A program made the position numbers and the translations under genes. From Xiphophorus maculatus (Eukaryota > Chordata > Actinopteri > Cyprinodontiformes > Poeciliidae), in the NCBI RefSeq assembly GCF_002775205.1, contig NC_036453.1:25032713-25096712 (forward strand): a stretch of 64,000 nt of DNA, given 5' to 3'. Shown here piece after piece: positions 54,631 through 64,000 of this stretch. A model generated the notes under the pieces. That model did not search any database, was not told the DNA's origin, and was given only the letters and a program-made list of their open reading frames with translations. Each line of letters opens with the position of its first letter. Positions within the stretch are counted from its first letter, which is position 1.

Positions 54631-57600
54631 ATGAGAAAATCAGAGCTTTTTGATTTCCATCTGGAGGCAGATGACAGAACGGAGGAGGAGAAACGGAAGC
54701 AAAAGGCACCAAAGAAGGATGGCTTGGCTTCTGCTTTAGGGTGGAGCAAGGAGCCCCCTAAGGCCCCCATGGACACCGACTACCAGGAGGAAATGGAGCC
54801 GGTCAAGCCTCAAATCCGATTCAATCTCAACTTTGACAAGTGAGTCTCTGCACACAGACATAGATTCTGCCTTAATTTCCCATTACATCACCACATGGGT
54901 ACTGTGAGCTGTCAAGCCACTTATTACTGATTACAATGGACTACAAAACTGCTCGATCCACAGTAAACCCTGAGATATGCAACAACTTTTGTTTCCAGAG
55001 AGATTCGAGGTGAGGCATCACAGCCAAAGAGAGACAGCTCCACTTTCACCATTGAGCGTCTGTTTGAAGCAGTGGCCAGCAGGGACGTCAACAAACTGGA
55101 CGGCCTATACCAGTACTTGAATCAGAACATGAAAAAACTCTCTGACTCTCTGTGTAAGTGTGTAAGGTAGCCATAACCCAGCAGGTGTCCCAAACAGCAG
55201 ATCTGTGTTCTGACTCCCTCAACATGCGGTCACATCTACAGATCAGTCGTACGGTAAAACCGCCCTGATGAAAGCTCTGCTGCACCTCAAAGATGGCAAG
55301 AACGAAACCATAGAGGAGCTGGTCGACGTTTCAGAGAGGATCGGCGACATAAAAGAGTTTGTGAACGCCGCCTTCACCGATAGCTACTATAAAGGTCAAC
55401 TTTCTTCTGAATAAAAGCTTAAACATGTCAGTCTGCTCTCTTTTTCCATGTTCCACTGTTTTTCAATAATGTCCTTTTTTAAACAATAACAAAATAATAA
55501 AATATGTGTTTTGCTATGACTTCTTATAGGTCAAACTGCTCTACATATAGCCATTGAGAGGAGGAGTGTGTCCTATGTAAAGCTGCTGGTCAGCAAAGGT
55601 GCAGATGTTCATGCCAAAGCCTGTGGGAAGTTTTTTCAGCCTCATGATGGTCCCAACTTCTACTTTGGTACATCTTTTTTCTCATAGCACACTGATTTGC
55701 TTCTGACAAAGGTTTTTGATTTACCTAAACACAGCAGTTCTGACCAAAGTTTCTATGTAACAAAAGGATTCAGCCGGAAGACCATTCTAAATGTCTTATT
55801 GGTGGGCATTAAGTCATGCTAGGAGATTTCACACTGCTTGAAACAGATTTTCATTAAGACAGGCGTTGCCAAAATCTATTCCAAATTAACATTAAGTCAT
55901 CAAAATAAACAACAAAACCATATTTATTACCTCAAAATGTCTATAGCAGGGGTCTCAAACTCCAGTCCTCGAGGGCCACAGTCCTGCAACTTTTAGATGT
56001 GCCTCTGCTGCACCACACCTGAATAGAATAATTAGGTCATTAGCAAGGCTTTGGAGAATTTATCTACACAAGGAGGATGTAATTAAGCCATTTCATTCCA
56101 GTGTTTTGTACCTGTGGCACATCTAAAAACTGTAGGTTTGCGGCCCTGGAGGACTGGAGTTTGAGACCCCTGGATAGTGACTTGAAGGAGTTTTAGTTTT
56201 ACACTTGTTAGAATGTCCAGATTTGACATAAGAACATTTATTAGAAATGTTCCTGGGAATCAAAATTTCTCGTCAACCATGGCCTCAAAACTTAACATAG
56301 TTTTTTGTTGTTTTTTTGCACATCTTATTTGCACTTCGGACAATTTAAATCTTTAAAACTTGTTGAATATGTCTTTGACAAGGTATAAAGTCACAAAACC
56401 ATACTTCTTTCACATTTTCTAATAAGTAGTAAGGTAATAAGGGTTGTCGTTTGTAAAATTAAAGTGACGCAGGCAAAAATCAACAGCAAATTAACAACCG
56501 TTAAGAGAAAAGTAATGCAGTCTCATTTTTCAAAGTCATATTTTCACCATCTTATTCATTCATTCATTTATAAATGTCACCGTTTAAAACAAAAATATTT
56601 AATTAGCAAGCTAAATTTGTAATACCTATTTATGTAATATGTAGATTTAATAAACTCGGTCATACGAACCTCTCTGTAGCTGGCGAGACTGAATTACTTC
56701 CCGTCACCTCTTCGTCATCGTTTCTTTTCAATATCTATGTATTTTTTGTACATTTCAGCTTAAAACAAATGACGAGCAGTTTTAATTTCAACAGACGTCA
56801 ACATTAATCATCAGCAGGAGTTCATAAAGAGGTTCACAAAACTCAGCTTTTATTTTTATTGTCCACTTCCGGCTATCGGCACGTGAAGTTTTATATTAGC
56901 TTAAATATTTAGCTGAGTGCTACCTCGGGGATAAATATTTAGCTTGAAGCTAAATGCTTGCTAATAGTTTGAAAACTAAATATTTAGCTAGCAAGCTAAG
57001 TATTTAGTTTGAAACTAAATACTTAGCTTGCTAGCTAAATATTTAGTTTCAAACTAAATACTTAGCTTGCTAGCTAACAGACAATAGTAGTTAGCTGCAC
57101 AAGTGTGATTTTACTTACATTTTCTCCACTCCACACTGGCTGGAAATAATTTCTACACCATCACTAGAATTTGGATATATTTACATTTAATTTCTCAAAT
57201 GATATAACTATTAGGGCTCCACAGTATATATTGTCGTCACAAAATCAGTGTGCGCAACATTAACATCACACTTACTGTTTGGACTGCAATGGCTAATATA
57301 AGAGTTCTGAAGTTGTGTTTTCCATAGTTATGCAATATTCTGCCAGTAGCACAGTCTCAAGGTGGCAAAAGTTCACAGTTTTCTGGCATCCTGTGTTTGT
57401 AAAGGTAGCACATGTTGTGACTCATGTTGTTTAATTATTCCATTATAGGTGAGCTGCCCCTGTCTCTAGCAGCCTGCACAAACCAGCCTGACATAGTGAG
57501 CTACTTAATGGAGAATGAGTTTCCAGCGGACGCCAAGATGGCAGACTCTCACGGCAACACAGTGCTGCACGCCCTGGTGTTGGTGGCCGATAACTCGAAG

Positions 57601-60600
57601 GAGAACACAGAATTCGTAACGGCCATTTATGATCGCATCCTAAAGACCAATGCCCGACTGCATCCCAAGATAAAGCTGGAGGAGAAAGAGAACAACGATG
57701 GACTCACACCTCTCAAACTGGCTGCCAAGAATGGCAAGATTGGGGTAAATGCAAACCCAGAGTAACTTTAAAAAGAAATAAGACTAATATGGTATTCTAT
57801 GACTAGAATAGAATCATTTTGTCTCTAACCAGGTGAGTCTGAACTGTCACAGATTGTTTATAACTTCCTTTCTTTTATTTGTCTACAGGTATTTTCTCAC
57901 ATCCTACAAAGGGAATTCCAGGTGAATCACTTCAAGCACTTGTCCCGTAAATTCACTGAGTGGGCTTATGGACCCGTCCACAGTTCTCTGTATGACCTGA
58001 CCTCTGTGGACTCATACGAGAACAACTCTGTTCTGGAAATTCTAATCTATGGCAGTGAAATTCCCGTGAGTCCCAGCTTTGCAGGCAAACTCAGAAAAAC
58101 CTTAAGCTGTCATTAAGGTCACAAGGTCGTGTCTCTTGTCAGAACCGCCACGAGATGCTGGAGAAGGAGCCGCTCAGCTGCCTCCTGGAGGATAAGTGGA
58201 AGAAGTTTGGATGTGGAATGTTTTTTTTCAACTTCCTGGTCTACCTTGTGTACCTGATCATCTTCACTGTTGTAGCCTACAATAAAAAAGATGCTACACA
58301 GGTAAACAGATTTAAACAGTGATTAACAGAACCTGAGACGGACCTGAACTAATGTCTCCTCTGTGTCCCACAGCTTCCGTTTATCCCTGACGACGCCTGG
58401 GATTACCTGTATGTTTCAGGCCAGCTGCTGACTTTACTAGCAAACTGCTATTTCTTTGTCACAGGGGTATGTGAGCCACATTTTCGCCCAGTGGTTTATG
58501 TTGCCATCTTGTGGCAGTTTAAGTTAATAAAACCTCTGATTGTCAAAATCCCCAGATTATAGAAATGAAGAGGAAGAGGCCAAAGATGCAGACACTGCTG
58601 ATTGATGGATATTATGAGATTCTCTTGTGAGTAGATTTTTCTACCGTTATTTTATTTCTACAGTGTCTAACACACATACTCTCTGACATTTTGAGGAATT
58701 TACTAGAATTTTGTATTATGCCAAACAAAAGCACAGCAGCTCATAATTATGAATTCAAAAGGAAATGAAATAATGTTTCCAAACCAAAATAATTGAAAAT
58801 GAGGCAAGTATACACTCTTCTCCTGAGAGACTGACCTCATTTTTTAAAATCTTTCTTCCTACACAAAGGTATATATCTATCTGTATTGTTTTATCATATA
58901 AAATCCAAAGAAATTGAATGGTTTTGTTACAGGTTTGTGGTTGTAATAAGTCAATACTTGAAACAGTTCACTAGATATGACTATTTCTGCAAAGACTGTA
59001 GTGACTACAAGTAAACTTGGGTCACATGCACTGAGTGAATCTAACATCCATGCTGTCGTTAGCTTCGCGCAGGGCTTACTGTTCCTGGTCGCCACTGTTC
59101 TGTACTGGGCGGGGAGGCAGGAGTACCTGGGCTTCCTGGTGATCTGTCTGGCTCTCAGCTGGGTGAACGTGCTGTACTACTCCAGGGGCGACAAACACAT
59201 GGGCATCTACAGTGTCATGATACAGAAGGTAGCCATATCAAAGAGCTGCAACTTACATTGCAATGGACAGTTTGCCATCTAATACCTGATTTCTTCGCAG
59301 ATGATCCTCAGCGATATCCTGCGCTTCCTTTTTGTTTATATTGTTTTCCTCTTTGGATTCTCAGCAGGTATTTTATCTTATCCCGAGTAAGTTGAGAGTT
59401 AACAACTCCGGGCTTGTCTGTATTTTCACCCCTGATTGACATAAAATTACATTTTGTCTCCTGTTACAGCCGTCGTCACACTGCTCATACAACCTCCTCC
59501 TGAAAACAGAACAGGAAAAGGGAGGCAAGGATTTTTTGCTACCTCCAAACCCGACACAGAGTGTTTCACGCCCAGCTACAGAAACATCTCCTACACTACC
59601 CTGCAGCTCTTCAAGTTCACCATCGGCATGGGCGACATGGAGTTCACCCAGGAGTACCAGTACATGGAGGTCTTCTACGTCCTCCTCATCGGCTACATCA
59701 TTCTCACCTACATCTTGCTCCTCAACATGCTTATAGCCCTAATGAGCCGCACAGTGGAAAAGATCACCACGGAGAGCGCCAGCATTTGGAGGCTGCAGGT
59801 GAGTGACTGGCATTCCTTTTGGTATTTATTGAAGAGAGCAGTAGTTACAAGGGTTGCTGTCGTCCCCAGAGGGCTGTCACAATCATGGACATGGAGAGGC
59901 GGCTACCCTGCTGTCTGAAGAAGAGTTTTCGCTCTGGGGTGGAGAGGAAACTCTGTACAGCTATTGGAGACGATCGTCGGAGGTGTTTCAGGTAGGCCTC
60001 TTTATGTTTATTTCAGCTACTCAAACACACAAAGGGCTGTGAAACCTATATTTATAGTTTGAGATTTGCAAAACCTGATTCTTTACCATCCACCATCCAC
60101 ATTTAACTAGCCTGGTTGGCATTCATCTGTCCCAGCTCTAGATACAGGTGATGTGGTTTGGCGAGTCATTGTCTTGCTGACTCTTGAGCAACAATGAGTA
60201 CCATACATAGACATTCAAGTCATACTTGAGACAGTACTTTGGAGAATAAACACAAATTAATAAACGACGAAACAAGCAAGAACCCAGGAGAAAACAAGAC
60301 ACACAAACAAAATCCCAGCAATTATTTCCAGAAGTACATGGATAAGAAGTAGATAAATAAAAAAATAAACAAACAGAGGTAACAGAAAGTAAATAAAATA
60401 TAAAAACCTAGTTTAGGTTATTTTGCCAACCAGTTCTGGATCAGATATGAACCAATTCAATTGTTTGTTGATTTAACATACTGAATTACTCTTTACTAGG
60501 TTAGATTTTTAAGTAAATAATATGTTAAAGTACTAACATTTAGCATTGCGGCAAAAAGAGAGTGAGTTAAAAGGAGTAATCTTTAACCTGGAGGACTGAA

Positions 60601-61208
60601 CAGGTAACATTTGGCTAAATATAAAAGTATGTCTGGTTTCAACTGTATGCAGTTTAATATATTTTTTTGGACATTTCTTACCCTGTGAAGCAAAACTCCT
60701 GATTCTACTGACTCATCTTCTGAGCAGCTGAATAACTGGGAAACCTCAGCAAGAACTAATCAGAAAGCTGAGACAAAGGTTTAGTGCTGCATGTAATTAA
60801 CAGAAAATTCAGCTGTGTGTTCAGGGTCAACTGATGCACAGTTCACAAAGTTTCAAGCTACTTAAAGCTACCTCAGGTGTTGCACAGCTGGAAATAAGGG
60901 AAGCATGCGTCGCCTTGTGTCCTTAGGGTCGAGGAAATGAACTGGAACAAATGGAACACCAACCTGGTCAACATCAGTGAGGATCCAGGATGCTGTGATC
61001 TGAGCCAGCAGCCTGATTTGGACAGCCCTTCCAGAGGGTTTAACAGAGGTTGTTAAAAAAAAAAAAGAAGTCTCCAAGACTGTACATAAATCCAGATCTT
61101 GTAATATTTCCTTGTTTTTCCACAGGGAGGAGCTGGAGAGACATTTTCATGGAGGGTTCTTGGAGGAGGAGGAGGCCGCCTCAGTCCACCGAGATGAGCC
61201 TCCTGTAA
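54631..61208 (+). CDS. trpv1: TRPV1/TRPV2-type cation channel, tandem copy B
   Basis: Second complete channel of the pair. Exons: 54631-54839, 54999-55153, 55242-55394, 55530-55667, 57449-57744, 57889-58065, 58143-58301, 58374-58466, 58556-58626, 59063-59228, 59301-59367, 59470-59798, 59870-59991, 60927-61048, 61126-61208. They give 779 residues with the same exon sizes as copy A up to exon 14. Ankyrin domain, S1-S6, filter TIGMGDMEF and TRP helix [12 protein letters not shown] are all intact. Exons 2-8 are about 99% identical to copy A at DNA level. Exon 12 differs strongly: the pore turret reads [15 protein letters not shown], with one sequon (NRT). Position 400 is Cys where copy A has Arg. 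The tail ends [11 protein letters not shown]. No stop or frameshift was seen, so it is likely functional. Confidence 0.92.
55948..56172. mobile_element. hAT-like MITE in intron 4 of copy B
   Basis: The left end CAGGGGTCTCAAACTCCAG and right end CTGGAGTTTGAGACCCCTG are perfect inverses, about 30 bases including the GTCCTCGAGGGCC segment. No convincing 8-bp duplication was seen. Confidence 0.8.
56930..57082. repeat. palindromic TAAATATTTAGCT array
   Basis: Units such as CTAAATATTTAG, GCTTGCTAGCTAA and AGTTTGAAACTAAATAC repeat in both orientations, giving several overlapping perfect palindromes over about 150 bases. Located in intron 4 of copy B only. Confidence 0.75.
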
Positions 61209-62340
61209 ATCTGAAGAGTTAAACATGGTTGCTCAGCCCGAATGATACGAGCAACAAGGCTTTCCAACTCAAACATATTGTTGAACAGAGAAAAGCTTGA
61301 ACTGATGCCCTAACTGACTTGCAGTGTTTGCGTTGTTGTAAACACAATTTCAAAAGAAACATTCAAGCAATATCAACAGTAGCAAAGAAAATATTGAGGG
61401 TCTTTCTGTGTTTGACGTCAATAGCTCTATTAAAAAATTACCTTTAGGCATGCTGTAGCAAGTTTTGCTTAATCCTAGATGAAATGTTGTATTTTTTATT
61501 AAAATGTCTTGTGATGTGCATGTCAACGAGCTGATTTTGAACGTGAGCGGTGCAAAGACGCCCAAACCTTCCAGCGCCTCTGGCGTGGCTTAAAATCCAT
61601 CATGGCGTTGTGCTGATCACCAAGGTGCTGATCCTGCCTCTCCTGCTGTGTGCCCTTTATACAGGTCCCATTTTCATCACAGCCAGACAAGCTAAATCTA
61701 CTGCAGTCAGATCAGGCCTGCAGATTTCACAGCTTGCTCCATCTACTCGACTTCCTCTGGCCATGAGGCAGAGGCAGGCCTGCATAAAGGGCATGAAAGC
61801 ACAGCAATCGGAGCAACAATCGCCACCTTCGGCTCCGGCTGACACAGTTACAAATTATACGTGCTCCAGACCTTTTTGTTCAGTCACTTCTTTGGCTGTG
61901 AGGCTCTAGTCGAAGTTTTCTTGTGTTACGCAAATAAAAGGTGATAATTTTGGTTTTTCAGAGATACATTTGAGCATTTTTTTTTTGCCTAGTTATAATT
62001 TAATATTTAATCCAAATAGGATAAAATATACAGGTATGATTTTGACAAAAACATTTTGTGGAGACATCAAAGTACATCTGGCATCATATTTGATCAGTAT
62101 TCTGTTTGAGAAGGTTATAGTTCAATTAAAAGCCGGCCATGCAGCCGGCTTTTAAGATTAGTCCATAATTGGGTTTTGGTCTGGGTCACTCCAGAAGCTT
62201 AGTGTTAACCTACCTTATCCATTCCAGAACCAGACTTGTATGCATTTCCAGATTGTTGACACCAGGACAACGATCCCAAACACGAGTCAAATCAGGCCCG
62301 ACTCCTCTAAATTGTTCAAATGACAGTTCTGACACATTTC
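61209..62340. other. region between TRPV copy B and the right-edge gene
   Basis: The copy B 3' flank runs to about 61350. A locally GC-richer stretch (61545-61910) holds an open frame of 119 codons on the plus strand (61550-61909) that I do not recognise. It is followed by AATAAA near 61931. Nothing else was seen beyond the hairpin at 62126-62155. Confidence 0.4.
62126..62155. other. perfect 12-bp stem-loop
   Basis: Arms TTAAAAGCCGGC (62126-62137) and GCCGGCTTTTAA (62144-62155) with loop CATGCA. It lies in intergenic DNA. Function unknown. Confidence 0.6.
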
Positions 62341-62354
62341 AAAGCATAAATTAG

Positions 62355-63713
62355 AACTTTATTTTATTATTACAATATTACAAAAAGAGTAGCACAACTC
62401 TCACGCTCTTGCCTCTTATCTGTCGTACAGAATGACACAAAAGAAAGGCTCGTGGACCTTCTTCCATTTCACAGCAATAGTACAAGAAACAAAAGAGGAA
62501 AATAAAATTTAAATAACAAGCAAATCAAGTATCATAAATAGTCACAACTGCAAACTGAAGCTTTGAAACTGGAAAAAAAAGTTACAGCTCAGTAACTACA
62601 CATTGCTAAAAATATATAATTACAAAATATTCCTCCTTTTTCTTGCTTTCCAACCATAAGGAATCTCTAAGGAATTGCTTTCGATGGAAAAAAAAACTTC
62701 ATTCAAATTAAAAGGCAAAAAAAAAAAAAAAAAATTGCTGTTTCTGTATGTCCTTTCCCTCCTCCTTCTCTTTATTTGGGTTTTTTTTTTATTAAAACCA
62801 TGCTCATTGTCAAAGGAAAGTCCAAGGACCAAACACTTAAGGCTTTTTAAGGGCTGTTAGGGAGTTAGGTGAACAAAACATAGGTGTCATTGTGGTATTA
62901 TACACACACACACTTGCGCACACACGCCAACGCTCACTTTTAACTGCGCCGGCAACATTCACACACAATCATTAAAAGTTACAGTAGTCTAGTAGGTAAG
63001 CCAGTGTACAAGAAAATAAACAATGCATTTGCTGTTTTTTCACGTCGAACCGAAACGCCGGTTTCGTTTACCCTCCGAACGATCTTGCAAGTGATCAATT
63101 TGGTCTATTAGAGCAGACTTCACATCAGCATCAGTAGCAACTCACGTGTGACTGGGTTTCTAACCCGGTTGGGGGCTTAGAAAGCTCTGCCTTGGCTTTA
63201 GATTCTGCATCGCATTGAAACAAACTTCTTCAGTGTCCGCAAAGCCGACAGATCCCTTTCGATACCTGCAAAACGAAGAGCCTCGACATTCAAGTAATAC
63301 ATTTTGTTACAAAAACAAAAAGAAAAAAAAAATCTAAAAAGTCTAAAAAGTAGACAAAGATGTGATGGCACAATTTCATACTGGTGTCTTCATCAACCTG
63401 ACTTTGGCCATTTTAAGGTAGAGGAGGGAAACGGTTTTCATTATTTTCTGCCCTTAGTATTTCTGACTCTTGTTGCCAAATGTGGCTCTAGCAACAAGGC
63501 TTATTTTTTAAATACCTGAATTCACTGCAGCATTATAAGCAGAACAGAGCATTGGCTTTTTTTTGTCATATTTGCTCCTGCTTTATCTTCATAATGTACA
63601 AACAACCTGATTACATGCTTCTTTTACCAACTGAAAGGAGTTTATCTGTAATAGTCCTATTATACAAATAAATTAAAAGAACAAAAAACCTCTGCTGACA
63701 TGTAACCTACTAA
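62355..63713 (-). other. probable long 3'UTR of the right-edge minus-strand gene
   Basis: TTTATT motifs at about 62357 read AATAAA on the minus strand. From there to the stop codon at 63716 there is no open frame of note. The stretch is AT-rich with a short CA tract near 62902. The length (about 1.35 kb) is reasonable for a fish 3'UTR. Confidence 0.45.
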
Positions 63714-63836
63714 TTATTGTAGCCCCTTTCCCATCGATCTTCTTTTCTCTGCATGGAAGTGATTGTACTTAATTTTGGCGTCATCACCAAAGTGAAGTCT
63801 AAACCAGTCGCAGCCAAAAAAATTCCTGATATTGTC
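63714..63836 (-). CDS. terminal coding exon of an unidentified gene
   Basis: On the minus strand an acceptor (GATTTTACAG) precedes 63836. The frame stays open for 40 codons to TAA (63716-63714): it starts DNIRNFFGCDWFRLHFGDD and continues AKIKYNHFHAEKRRSMGKGLQ. The composition (Trp, His, Cys, Phe) looks like real protein. I do not recognise the family. A possible 27-base exon upstream (about 63920-63946, IRNVTFLMH) has both splice signals and keeps the frame. The remainder of the gene lies beyond the right edge. It could be a chance open frame, so confidence is modest. Confidence 0.45.
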   Translation of the reverse strand, partial: DNIRNFFGCDWFRLHFGDDAKIKYNHFHAEKRRSMGKGLQ

Positions 63837-64000
63837 CTGTAAAATCACACAAAGAAAAGCGAAAATATCAGCTGATGTCACCATTTTTCTGTGAGCGATG
63901 ACTTTTACTTCTTTCTTACATGCATAAGAAAAGTCACGTTACGGATCTGAAGTAGAGATAACGTGGAATCTGTTCAAATCCAGGCACAGAAATTCAATGT

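Larger units (their letters stand above)
55668..57448 (+). other. intron 4 of TRPV copy B
   Basis: Twice the length of the copy A intron and largely unrelated to it except near the acceptor. It contains the element at 55948-56172 and the palindrome array at 56930-57082. No exon was seen. Confidence 0.6.
45900..61350 (+). repeat. tandem segmental duplication, unit B
   Basis: Direct repeat of unit A in the same orientation, starting with a copy of the shpk exon 5 end and its donor site. It is about 3 kb longer than unit A because of independent insertions, including 51948-52160, 52861-54161 and an enlarged channel intron 4. Its shpk portion is decayed while its channel gene is intact. Confidence 0.85.

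Overview
The window is vertebrate nuclear DNA and almost certainly from a ray-finned (teleost) fish. It holds intron-containing genes with GT-AG splice sites, AT-rich introns, many short non-autonomous DNA transposons of hAT and piggyBac type, tRNA-derived SINEs and long CA microsatellites. All genes were assigned by reading exons against known vertebrate protein families. No database search was possible.

Layout, left to right: the last five exons of pigl (+, cut by the left edge); cenpv (-), tail-to-tail with pigl; two polyubiquitin genes (+) with 8 and 3 ubiquitin units, the first divergent from cenpv; p2rx5 (+, 12 coding exons, complete); emc6 (-, single coding exon), convergent with p2rx5; shpk (+, 7 exons, complete); two complete TRPV1/TRPV2-type channel genes in tandem (+, 15 coding exons each; called copy A and copy B here); and at the right edge the 3' end of an unidentified minus-strand gene.

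The order joins two gene sets that are separate in human: PIGL-CENPV-UBB-TRPV2 (17p11.2) and P2RX5-EMC6-SHPK-TRPV1 (17p13), with the same relative orientations. One fish locus carrying both sets looks like the ancestral arrangement.

The most informative structure is a direct tandem segmental duplication. Unit A (about 32970-45480) runs from the end of shpk exon 5 to just past channel copy A. Unit B (about 45900-61350) repeats the same order but keeps only a decayed fragment of shpk before channel copy B. Channel exons 2-8 and several introns are about 99% identical between units, whereas the pore exon and the C-terminus have diverged strongly. This mosaic suggests gene conversion over the 5' part and differentiation of the pore. 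Each unit carries transposon insertions absent from the other, so empty sites can be read directly.

The genes cover GPI-anchor synthesis (pigl), centromere/GFA-fold protein (cenpv), ubiquitin supply (polyubiquitins), ATP-gated cation entry (p2rx5), membrane-protein insertion in the ER (emc6), sedoheptulose phosphorylation (shpk) and thermo/chemosensory cation channels (TRPV). They are linked by synteny, not by a shared pathway. I found no evidence of a wholly new biological system. The novelty lies in the duplication history of the TRPV pair.
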